Assembly: GCA_035937595.1 (NCBI GenBank)
Contig: DASZHS010000040.1
Span: forward strand, 1-34,825
Direction of reading: 5' to 3'
Length of the DNA stretch: 34,825 bases
DNA from: Palsa-459 sp035937595
Lineage (GTDB): Bacteria; Actinomycetota; Acidimicrobiia; Acidimicrobiales; RAAP-2
Shown in pieces: positions 23,792 to 31,207 of this stretch. Position numbers and translations under genes: made by a program. Positions within the stretch are counted from its first letter, which is position 1; every line of letters begins with the position of its first letter. The notes under the pieces are model-generated. The model made no database searches and was not told where the DNA came from. It was given only the letters and a program-made list of their open reading frames with translations.

Positions 23792-25843
23792 GTGCTGCCG
23801 TGGTCACGACGCGCGCTGCGCGACGCCCCGCGGGACGGATCGCGCTCGTCGCCACGCCGCGGAGCGCGCCGCGCCGGACGGTCCTTCGCCGTCGGCGTCG
23901 CGGCGCTGGCCACGGGCGCGGTGCTGCCCGGGCTCGCGGCGGCCACGTCGGCTCGAGCGGGATGGGTCATCGCCATCGCCTCGCCCCGGTCCTCGACGCC
24001 GAGCTTCGCCTACCCCTTTGCGTCCGGTGACGAGCTCACCCCAGCGAACGTCCACGACTTCCAGCAGCTCGCCTTCCGCCCGCTGTACTTCTTCGGCGGC
24101 GCGCGGACCGTCCAGCTGAACGAGCCGCTGTCGCTCGCCACCCGACCCGTCTACGGCAAGGGTGACACCTCGGTGTCCTTCACGATCAAGCCGGGGCTGC
24201 GCTGGAGCGACGGGGAGCTCGTGAGCGCCCAGGGCGTCGTCGAGTGGCTCAACCTGCTCGCCGCGTATCCGGGCATGTGGGGCGACTACCTCGCGCCCAC
24301 ACCGACGGGCGTCCCGCTCGGGATCCCCGACGACGTGCGGGCCGTCGCCGTCAGCGGCAACACCGTCACGATGACCCTCGCCGGCCCCGTCAACCCGACC
24401 TGGTTCACCGACAGCGAGCTCAGCCAGATCACCCCGTTGCCCGCATCCTGGGACCGCTACGAGCCGTCGCACCCGCACGTGCCGGCGACCGGGCCACTGT
24501 CCATCTCGGGCAACCTCGGGCGATTCACGGGGCCGACCGCGAACGCGGGCTGCTACTCGACGCACTGGATCGGCGACGGCAACCTCGGCCCCGGCGCGGC
24601 CTTCGTGGACCCGCTCGGGACGAGGACGGTCGTCCAAGCGGCCGACGTCCCCCAGGCGCAGCGCTGCGTCGACGCCGTCCAGCTGTTCCGCTCGATGGCC
24701 TTCGACACCGCCGACTACGCGACGGCAGGCACGGACGTGGCGGCGGCCTTCGGGCTGAGCGACGGCCCCTGGCGGCTGCTCACCTACCACCGGGCGACGG
24801 GCGGGTACACGTTCGCCCCCAACCGCGCGGCCGGTGCGTCCGGGCAGCACCCGGCCGCGACGCTGCTCTCGTTCGTCCCGTGCGCGGGCACGGCGAGCTG
24901 CGAGGGGCTGCTCGCGAGGGGCGTCGTCGACCAGGGCGCGCTCCCGCTGGCCGACGCCCCGCGCGTCAGCTCGCTCGCCGCCGGCCCGTCGCGCAACCCG
25001 CTGCGCGCCGCCGGCTACCGCGAGCAGGTCGTGGCCCCGTGGGCGACGACGTTCATGCCCTACAACTTCGCGTCGACGTCCGGTGCGGCGGGGCACGCCG
25101 GGCGCGTCTTCGCCCAGCGCTACTTCCGCCTGGCCTTCCAGTCGCTCGTCGACCAGCCGGCGATCATCGGCCAGGCGCTCTCGGGCTACGGCGTGGTGAC
25201 GACCGCGCCCATCCCGACGGATCCTTCGAGCGCCTTCTCGACCGCGGTGGCCAACCCCGCGCCGTTCAACGTGGCGCACGCCGCCGCCCTGCTCGCCTCG
25301 CACGGCTGGCACCTCGCCCCGGGGCGGCGCACGACCTGCTCGGTCCCGGCCAAGTGCGGCGTCGGCATCCCGCGCGGAACCCCGCTCGCCTTCTCGATCG
25401 TCTACGCCCCGTCGCCGGGGCTCACGCGCTCGATCGCGCTCCTCGTGCACGACGCTAAGAAGGTCGGGATCGTGCTCACCGCGACGAGCGCACCACCGGC
25501 GAGCGTGCTGGCGGACGTGGGCTCGGCGAGCCCCACGTGGGACCTCGCGAGCTGGGACGGCGGCTGGCAGTACGAGCCGGACTACTTCCCCTCGGGCGAG
25601 TGGCTGTTCGCGGCGGGGTCGCCCTGGAACGTCGGCGGCTACGCCGACGCGCACGCGACGGCGCTCGTCGCCGCCACCCTGCGCCTGCCGAGCGAGCTCG
25701 CCGCCTACGACGCCTACCTCGCCCTCCAGCTGCCCGTCGTCTGGCTGCCCACGCCGGTGACGCTGCTCGAGACGAGGGCCACGCTCCACGACGTCGCGGC
25801 CTCGCCCATCGGGTCGCTCACCCCCGAGGCCTGGCGGCGCTGA
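23792..25843 (+). CDS. ABC transporter substrate-binding protein, family 5, paralogue of the first
   Basis: A 683-residue DppA/OppA-class binding protein. An unusually long basic N-terminus (about 30 residues, with many Arg) precedes the hydrophobic segment SFAVGVAALATGAVLPGLAAA, with cleavage likely near SARA-G. There is no lipobox cysteine. Family features are FTIKPGLRWSDGELVSAQGVVEWLN, ITPLPASWDRY and YEPDYFPSGEWLFAAGS. The last segment and the CxxxxC-GxxIPxG element near the C-terminal third are also found in the 8.7-kb protein, so the two are paralogues. Unlike that gene it is leaderless and very GC-rich, pointing to lower or different expression. Its stop abuts that of the convergent ThDP-enzyme gene inside TGATCA. 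No permease is adjacent; it may share the 13.3-17.4 kb transporter. Confidence 0.86.
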   Translation: MLPWSRRALRDAPRDGSRSSPRRGARRAGRSFAVGVAALATGAVLPGLAAATSARAGWVIAIASPRSSTPSFAYPFASGDELTPANVHDFQQLAFRPLYFFGGARTVQLNEPLSLATRPVYGKGDTSVSFTIKPGLRWSDGELVSAQGVVEWLNLLAAYPGMWGDYLAPTPTGVPLGIPDDVRAVAVSGNTVTMTLAGPVNPTWFTDSELSQITPLPASWDRYEPSHPHVPATGPLSISGNLGRFTGPTANAGCYSTHWIGDGNLGPGAAFVDPLGTRTVVQAADVPQAQRCVDAVQLFRSMAFDTADYATAGTDVAAAFGLSDGPWRLLTYHRATGGYTFAPNRAAGASGQHPAATLLSFVPCAGTASCEGLLARGVVDQGALPLADAPRVSSLAAGPSRNPLRAAGYREQVVAPWATTFMPYNFASTSGAAGHAGRVFAQRYFRLAFQSLVDQPAIIGQALSGYGVVTTAPIPTDPSSAFSTAVANPAPFNVAHAAALLASHGWHLAPGRRTTCSVPAKCGVGIPRGTPLAFSIVYAPSPGLTRSIALLVHDAKKVGIVLTATSAPPASVLADVGSASPTWDLASWDGGWQYEPDYFPSGEWLFAAGSPWNVGGYADAHATALVAATLRLPSELAAYDAYLALQLPVVWLPTPVTLLETRATLHDVAASPIGSLTPEAWRR

Positions 25844-27403
25844 TCAGCCCCGCGTGAGCCGCGCGTTGATGAAGGTCGGCCCGTCCGTCGCGAGCGCCTT
25901 CTCCAGCTCGACGACGAGCTCGTCGGCGGTCGTCGCCGTGGCGGCGGGCACGCCGTAGCCCTCGGCGACCTGAGCGAGCCCGAGCGTGGGCCCGCTCAGG
26001 TCGAGCATGGCCCGGGCGCGCTCCCCACTCGCCGTGGCGCCGACGCGGGCGAGCTCGAAGTTCAGGATCGCGTAGCTGTCGTTCGAGCAGCACACGACGG
26101 TCACGTCGAGCCCCTCGCGCGCCATCGTCCAGAGTGCCTGCGGCGTGTAGTTCATCGACCCGTCGGACTCGAGGCAGAGCACGCGCCGCCCCTTCGCCGC
26201 GACCGCCGCGCCCACCGCCGCGGGCAGCCCGTAGCCGATGGCCCCGCCGGTGAGCGTCAGCCACTCGTGCTCCGGCGCGTGCTGGGTCGCGGCGAACAGC
26301 CCCACGCCCGATGTGTTGGACTCGTCGACGACGACGCAGCCCTCGGGCAGGAGGGCGCCGATCGCCGCGCAGAAGCCCTGGGCGGTGAGCGCGCCCGTCG
26401 GGCGCTCGACGCGGAGCGACGACGGGGGCGCCGCGACGGGCGCGGCCGCGGCGCCGAGGGCGTCGGCGAGCCGCTCGAGGGCGCCGGGGACGTCGACGGA
26501 CAGACCGGCCAGGGCGACCACCTCGCAGCCCTGCGGCACGAGCCGCGACGGCAGGTTCGGATAGGCGAAGAAGCTGACCGGCGACGCGGCGCCCACGAGG
26601 ACCAGGACCTCCACGCCCTCGAGCTGGGCCAGGGCGAGCTCGCCGAGGTAGTTGAGCCGCTCGGGCGCGAGGACGCCCGGCCCGCGGTCGAGGACCGGGG
26701 GGAACGTCTCGTGCAGGACGCGGCAGCCCGTCACGTCCGCGACGCGAGCCGCGGCGGCGAGGCCACGTCGACGCAGCGCGGACCCCCCGAGCAGCAGCGC
26801 ACCGCGCCGCGTGCGCAGCGCCTGGGCGACGGCCGCGACGGCGTCGTCGGCGACCTGGGGGGTCGGCGCCACCGCGACGCGCGGGATCGCGAGCTCGGTC
26901 GTCGTCTCGCTCCACGAGGCGTCCGCCGGCAGCGCGAGGGTGGCGACGAGCCCCGGGGGGCCGAGGCTGGCGGCGATCGCGTCGGCGGCGTCCCCCGCGA
27001 CGTCGTCGGCGCGCGCGGTCCGGCGGAACCACCCGTCGAGCGCCGAGGCGATCGCGGCGACGTCGGTCTGCAGCGGCGCGTCGTAGCGCGCGTGATAGGT
27101 CGCGTGGTCGCCGACGACGTTGAGGACGGGGACGTGCGCGCGGCGCGCGTTGTGCAGGTTCGCGAACGCGTTGCCGAGCCCGGGGCCGAGGTGCAGCAGC
27201 GTGGCCGCGGGCGTCCCCGCGATCCTCGCGTAGCCGTCGGCGGCGCCGGACGCGACGCCCTCGAACAGGCACAGCACGCCACGGACCTCGGGGACGTCGT
27301 CGAGCGCGGCGACGAAGTGCATCTCGGAGGTCCCGGGGTTCATGAAGCACGTCGTCACGCCGTTCGCCTCGAGCGTGCGGAGCAGGGACACCGCGCCGTT
27401 CAT
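25844..27403 (-). CDS. ThDP-dependent enzyme of the acetolactate synthase / benzoylformate decarboxylase group
   Basis: A 519-residue thiamin-diphosphate enzyme that should act on a 2-oxoacid, by decarboxylation or carboligation. The N-terminal domain has the activating glutamate in CLFEGVASGAADGYAR (E48) and NPGTSEMHFVAALDD. H71 in TLLHLGPGLGNAF sits where benzoylformate decarboxylase has an active-site histidine. The ThDP/Mg motif is ESDGSMNYTPQALW (D414-S416) with N441. The second decarboxylase histidine appears replaced (SPVSFFAYPN). No FAD-binding acetolactate-synthase regulatory partner is nearby. It overlaps the upstream GlcD-like gene by four bases (ATGA), so its 2-oxoacid substrate may come from that enzyme. 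Acetolactate synthase in the strict sense is unlikely without the small subunit; the exact reaction is unknown. Confidence 0.82.
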   Translation of the reverse strand: MNGAVSLLRTLEANGVTTCFMNPGTSEMHFVAALDDVPEVRGVLCLFEGVASGAADGYARIAGTPAATLLHLGPGLGNAFANLHNARRAHVPVLNVVGDHATYHARYDAPLQTDVAAIASALDGWFRRTARADDVAGDAADAIAASLGPPGLVATLALPADASWSETTTELAIPRVAVAPTPQVADDAVAAVAQALRTRRGALLLGGSALRRRGLAAAARVADVTGCRVLHETFPPVLDRGPGVLAPERLNYLGELALAQLEGVEVLVLVGAASPVSFFAYPNLPSRLVPQGCEVVALAGLSVDVPGALERLADALGAAAAPVAAPPSSLRVERPTGALTAQGFCAAIGALLPEGCVVVDESNTSGVGLFAATQHAPEHEWLTLTGGAIGYGLPAAVGAAVAAKGRRVLCLESDGSMNYTPQALWTMAREGLDVTVVCCSNDSYAILNFELARVGATASGERARAMLDLSGPTLGLAQVAEGYGVPAATATTADELVVELEKALATDGPTFINARLTRG

Positions 27404-28815
27404 CGCGTCCTCCTGTCGTCGGTTGACGTGCGGTCGTCGAGCAGCTTGCCCGGGTTGAGGAGGCCGTCGGGATCGAAGACCGCCTTGATGCGCCGCTGCA
27501 AGGCGAGGAGGGCGGGGTCGCTGAGGGCGAGGAACGGGCGCTGCTTGTCCGTCCCGATCCCGTGCTCGCCCGAGACCTGGCCCCCCGCGGCGACCCCCGC
27601 GGCGAACAGCTCGTCGAGCAGGGCGGTGCGCCGCGCCTCGTCGGGCAGGTACACCGAGAGGTGGACGTTGCCGTCGCCCACGTGACCGCAGCCGGCGACG
27701 AACGCGCCGTGGGCGTCGGCGAGCGACGAGACCGTCGCCAGATAGTCCGCCACCGCGGCGCGGGGGACGACGACGTCGACGATCTCGTCGGCCCCCGCGG
27801 ACTTGGCCACGTAGAACGCGCGCTCCCGCGCCTCGATGAGCGCCTTTGCCGATGCGGAGGGCAGCACGAAGACGTCGAGCGCCCCGAGGTCGGCCAGCAG
27901 CGTCGCCGCCGACTCGGTGTCGGCCTCGAGCGCCGACTCGGTCCGCGTCTCGAGCAGGACCACGAGCCAGGCCGCCGCCTTCGTCGCGATCTCGTCGGGG
28001 ACGCCGAACTCGAGGGACGCCGCCCTCGAGATCCCCACCATCGTGACCGCGTCGAGGTACTCGAGGATCGACGGTGACAGGCCGGCGGCGAGCAGGGTCG
28101 GGACCGCGCCGGTCACCGCGTCGACGTCCGCGAAGGGGACGAGGAGCGTCGAGGCGTGGTCGAGGGAGGGGGAGAGCTTGAGCGTCACCTCGGTCACGAG
28201 GGCCAAGGTGCCCTCCGAGCCGACGACGAGCTGGGTGAGGTCGTAGCCCGAGGACGACTTCATCACCTTGCCGCCGGTGCGCACGACGGTCCCGTCCGCG
28301 AGGACGAGCTCCAGTCCGAGGACGTGGTGGCGGGTGACGCCGTGGCGCACGGCCCGCATCCCGCCCGCGTTCGTGTTGACGTTCCCGCCGATCGACCCGG
28401 AGAGCTCGCCGGGGTAGACCGGGTAGCGCAGGCCGACGCCGCGCAGCGCGTCGTCGAGCTCGCGCAGCGTGACGCCCGGCTCGACGACGGCGACCTGGTT
28501 CGCCGTGTCGACCTCACGGATCGCCGCCATCGCGTCGAAGGCGAGCACGACCCCGTCGCGCACCGGCGTCGCGCCGCCGGACAGCCCGGTCCCCGATCCC
28601 CGCGCCACGATGGGGGCACCGTGCGCCGCGCACACCTCGACGGTCGCGACCACCTCGGCGGTGGACGCGGGCCGCACCACGCACCGCGGGCGCGTGGAGG
28701 GGGCGTGGAGGGACTCGTCGTGGCAGTCGTCGGGGTTGATCGCCTCACCGGCGGCCACGCGGTCGGCGCCCAGCCGCGCCACGAGCGCCGCGACCACCTG
28801 GTCCGTCGCGGACAT
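27400..28815 (-). CDS. FAD-linked 2-hydroxyacid dehydrogenase (GlcD / D-lactate dehydrogenase family)
   Basis: A 471-residue vanillyl-alcohol-oxidase-type flavoprotein that oxidises a D-2-hydroxyacid such as glycolate or D-lactate to the 2-oxoacid. The FAD PP-loop is VARGSGTGLSGGATP, followed by PGELSGSIGGNVNTNAGG, and the substrate/cap region carries GCGHVGDGNVHLSVYLP and SGEHGIGTDKQ, both diagnostic of the family; the C-terminus has FDPDGLLNPGK. It lacks membrane segments. ATG 28815 is six bases from a TAGCGT -10 box. Its stop overlaps the ThDP-enzyme start (ATGA), making a coupled pair. No GlcE/GlcF or Fe-S partner is present, so the electron acceptor is open. The substrate cannot be named from sequence. 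Confidence 0.9.
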   Translation of the reverse strand: MSATDQVVAALVARLGADRVAAGEAINPDDCHDESLHAPSTRPRCVVRPASTAEVVATVEVCAAHGAPIVARGSGTGLSGGATPVRDGVVLAFDAMAAIREVDTANQVAVVEPGVTLRELDDALRGVGLRYPVYPGELSGSIGGNVNTNAGGMRAVRHGVTRHHVLGLELVLADGTVVRTGGKVMKSSSGYDLTQLVVGSEGTLALVTEVTLKLSPSLDHASTLLVPFADVDAVTGAVPTLLAAGLSPSILEYLDAVTMVGISRAASLEFGVPDEIATKAAAWLVVLLETRTESALEADTESAATLLADLGALDVFVLPSASAKALIEARERAFYVAKSAGADEIVDVVVPRAAVADYLATVSSLADAHGAFVAGCGHVGDGNVHLSVYLPDEARRTALLDELFAAGVAAGGQVSGEHGIGTDKQRPFLALSDPALLALQRRIKAVFDPDGLLNPGKLLDDRTSTDDRRTR

Positions 28816-28821
28816 CGCCCG

Positions 28822-28827
28822 ACGCTA
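28822..28827 (-). promoter_or_regulatory. -10 box of leaderless glcD-like gene
   Basis: TAGCGT on the reverse strand lies six bases from ATG 28815. It overlaps the stop codon (28825-28827) of the helicase gene upstream, so the pair may be both read through and separately started. Confidence 0.5.
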
Positions 28828-30369
28828 GCCCTCCGGCTTCGGCGGGAGCGCCGCGCGGAGCTCGGCGATGCGCCGCGAGCGCGCCGCGCCCTCGAGCGGC
28901 CGTCGCTCCGCCGCCATCTCGTCGAGGACCGCGGCGACGGGCGCGAGGAAGCGCGAGCGCGCGGCCGTGCCGCCCCGGCTCGTCCACGTGCACAGCAGCT
29001 CGGTCTCGGGGCGGGTCATGGCCACGTAGAGGAGGCGGCGCTCCTCGTCGAGCTGCTCGGGCGTCGTCGCGCTCGAGAGGGGCATCGTCCCTTCCTGGAG
29101 GCCCGTGACCGCGACGTGTTCCCACTCGAGGCCCTTCGCGCGGTGGATGGTGGAGAGGACCACGGCGTCGGGGGCCTCGGCGACGTCCCAGCGACGGGGC
29201 CCGTCGTGGTCGAGGTCCGACGCGGGGGACTGCTCGGCGCCGAGCCGCAGCACGGGCACGCCCGCGCGCCCGCAGGCAGCCGCGATCGGGTCGAGCGCGG
29301 CGTTGGTCCTCGTGAGGACCGCCGTCTGGCGCCAGGTCCGGGCCGGTCCGTGGACCTGGCGGCACCACGCCGCGACGCCGTTGGCCTCGGCCTCCTCGTC
29401 GTCGAACGCCACGATGCGCGGCACGCTGCCGCCGTCGGTGGCCGCCACGAGGTCGAGCGGCCCTCGGTCGAGGGCGGCCGTCGCGGCGCGCACGATCGCC
29501 TCGGTGGAGCGGTGGTTCCGCGGCAGCGTCAGCACGCGGGTCGGCGGCCACCTTGCGACCAGCACCTCGAGGAGGTTGGGGTCCGCGCCGTTCCAGCCGT
29601 AGATCGACTGGTTGGGGTCGCCCACGGCGAACAGGTCGGGGTCGTCGCCGGCCATGGCGGCGAGCAGGTCGAACTGCGCGGGGTTCATGTCCTGGAGCTC
29701 GTCGACGAACAGGAGGCGGGTGCGCCACCGGTACGCGTCGCGCACCTCGGCGTCGCGCTCGAGCAACCGGGTCGCGGCCTCGAGCAGCCCGTCGAAGTCG
29801 AGCACGCCGCGGCGGCGGCACACGAGGTCGTAGGTCTCGAGCACCGACACCATCTGGGCCGCGTAGGTGGGCACCCGACGGCGCGCGGCCCGGGCGCCCT
29901 CGAGGTACGTCGACGCGTCGAGGCGGCGCGACTTGGCCCAGGAGACCTCCGCCTCGAGGCGTGCGATCGCCGGCGCGGGGAGGGTCAGGCCGAGCTCGGC
30001 GGTGACCTCGGTGAACAGGCGGTGGCGGTCCGTCGCGAGCACGGGCGGGGGCTGGCCGCGGATTGCCCGCACGTCGCGGAGCAGCTCGAGCGCCGCGCGG
30101 TGGAACGTGCCGGCGCGCACCCCCTCGACGCCCGCCCGGTGCAGCCGCGTGCGCAGCTCGCCCGCCGCCTTGCGCGTGAAGGTCGCGACGAGCACGTGGC
30201 TCGGGTCCACCTCGCCCTCGGACACCCGGCGCACGACCCGCTGGGTGAGCACCCGTGTCTTGCCCGCCCCGGCGCCCGCACGCACGACGACGCGCCGGTC
30301 CTCCGCCTCGATCGCCTCGAGCTGCTCGGGGGTGAAGCCGAACGTCTCGACGTCGCTCGTGCGCGCCAC
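28825..30369 (-). CDS. Short UvrD/Rep-family (SF1A) DNA helicase
   Basis: A 3'-5' SF1 helicase fold of 514 residues, well below UvrD, Rep or PcrA (about 650-730). Walker A is AGAGAGKT (31-38), motif Ia ATFTRKAAGELRTR, Walker B LLFVDELQ (219-226), motif III AVGDPNQSIYGWNGA, motif IV/V LPRNHRSTEAIVRAA and STIHRAKGLEWEHVAV, and motif VI RRLLYVAMTRPETEL, so the motor is complete. The reduced length comes from short 1B/2B insertions and from lacking the C-terminal extensions (HRDC or Cys cluster) of mycobacterial UvrD2. GTG 30369 lies six bases from a TAGGTT -10 box. Divergent from an alpha/beta hydrolase. Probably acts in DNA repair or replication-fork maintenance. Confidence 0.92.
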   Translation of the reverse strand: MARTSDVETFGFTPEQLEAIEAEDRRVVVRAGAGAGKTRVLTQRVVRRVSEGEVDPSHVLVATFTRKAAGELRTRLHRAGVEGVRAGTFHRAALELLRDVRAIRGQPPPVLATDRHRLFTEVTAELGLTLPAPAIARLEAEVSWAKSRRLDASTYLEGARAARRRVPTYAAQMVSVLETYDLVCRRRGVLDFDGLLEAATRLLERDAEVRDAYRWRTRLLFVDELQDMNPAQFDLLAAMAGDDPDLFAVGDPNQSIYGWNGADPNLLEVLVARWPPTRVLTLPRNHRSTEAIVRAATAALDRGPLDLVAATDGGSVPRIVAFDDEEAEANGVAAWCRQVHGPARTWRQTAVLTRTNAALDPIAAACGRAGVPVLRLGAEQSPASDLDHDGPRRWDVAEAPDAVVLSTIHRAKGLEWEHVAVTGLQEGTMPLSSATTPEQLDEERRLLYVAMTRPETELLCTWTSRGGTAARSRFLAPVAAVLDEMAAERRPLEGAARSRRIAELRAALPPKPEG

Positions 30370-30375
30370 GCGCCG

Positions 30376-30381
30376 AACCTA
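30376..30381 (-). promoter_or_regulatory. -10 box of leaderless helicase gene
   Basis: TAGGTT on the reverse strand lies six bases from GTG 30369, in the 73-bp divergent gap. Confidence 0.55.
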
Positions 30382-30429
30382 CCGACGCGCCGTGACTCGG
30401 CGCGTGGCGGGGGACCAGGAGGGCCTTGG

Positions 30430-30435
30430 TAGCCT
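30430..30435 (+). promoter_or_regulatory. -10 box of leaderless hydrolase-murF transcript
   Basis: TAGCCT followed by seven bases and GTG 30443. It supports that GTG as the hydrolase start and as the first codon of the hydrolase-murF(-ddl) mRNA. Confidence 0.58.
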
Positions 30436-30442
30436 CGGCGCG

Positions 30443-31207
30443 GTGCTGCAGGCGTTCCTCGACGGTGCCGTCTTCGGCACGTCGAGCGGCGCGGGTCCGC
30501 CGATCGCCCTGCTGTTGCACGGCTGGCGGCGCGACCACGAGGACTTCGCCGGGGTCGCGGCCACGCTCGCCGCGTCGGGCATCGCGGCGCTCGCGATCGA
30601 CCTGCCGGGGTTCGGCGCGACGCCGGCGCCCGCGGCGCCGAGCGGCGCGAGGGGCTACGCCGCCCAGCTCGGCCCCTTGCTCGGCGAGCTCGCCGCCGCC
30701 TCGGGACCGCTCGTGCTCGTCGGCCACTCCTTCGGCGGCCGCGTCGCGGTGTGCCTCGCCGCAAAGCGGCCCGAGGCCGTGGCCGGACTGGTGCTGAGCG
30801 GCGTGCCCCTCGTGCGGTCCGCGATGCCGACGGCGCGGCCCTCGCGCCGGTACCGGGCGATCCGCGCCGCGGCGCGCCTGGGGCTCGTGCCGGCGGCGCG
30901 GCTGGAGGCCGCCCGGCGCCGCTACGGCTCGGCGGACTACCGCGCCGCGACCGGCACGATCCGCGACGTCCTCGTCGCCACGGTGGGCGAGTCCTACGAC
31001 GACGAGCTCGCGGCGATCCGCTGCCCCGTCACCCTCGTCTGGGGCGGTGACGACACGACCGCGCCGCTCGCCGTGGCGCGCGCCGCCCAGGCGATCTGCA
31101 CCCAGGCGAGGCTGGAGGTCCTCGACGGCGTCGGCCACCTGGTCCCCACCGAGGCGCCCGAGCGGCTCGCCGCGGCCGCCGCCGCCCTCCTCGGCGGTGC
31201 CCACTGA
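30443..31207 (+). CDS. Alpha/beta-fold hydrolase
   Basis: A 254-residue alpha/beta hydrolase with a complete catalytic set: oxyanion LLLHGWRRD (24-31), nucleophile elbow VGHSFGG with S96, the acid in VWGGDDTTAPL and the histidine in DGVGHLVPTEAP. A basic cap (SRRYRAIRAAARLGL) sits after the elbow. There is no signal peptide, so it is cytosolic. GTG 30443 follows a leaderless-type -10 box. Its TGA overlaps the proposed CTG start of the membrane MurF homologue as CTGA, so the genes are probably one transcript with ddl. The substrate is unknown; a role in envelope metabolism is inferred only from position. Confidence 0.85.
   Translation: MLQAFLDGAVFGTSSGAGPPIALLLHGWRRDHEDFAGVAATLAASGIAALAIDLPGFGATPAPAAPSGARGYAAQLGPLLGELAAASGPLVLVGHSFGGRVAVCLAAKRPEAVAGLVLSGVPLVRSAMPTARPSRRYRAIRAAARLGLVPAARLEAARRRYGSADYRAATGTIRDVLVATVGESYDDELAAIRCPVTLVWGGDDTTAPLAVARAAQAICTQARLEVLDGVGHLVPTEAPERLAAAAAALLGGAH

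Noticed and set aside
25844..27403. Acetolactate synthase proper (ilvB)
   Set aside because: No small-subunit gene is adjacent, the glutamine/GPG region carries a decarboxylase-like HLGPG, and the coupling is to a hydroxyacid oxidase rather than branched-chain genes.
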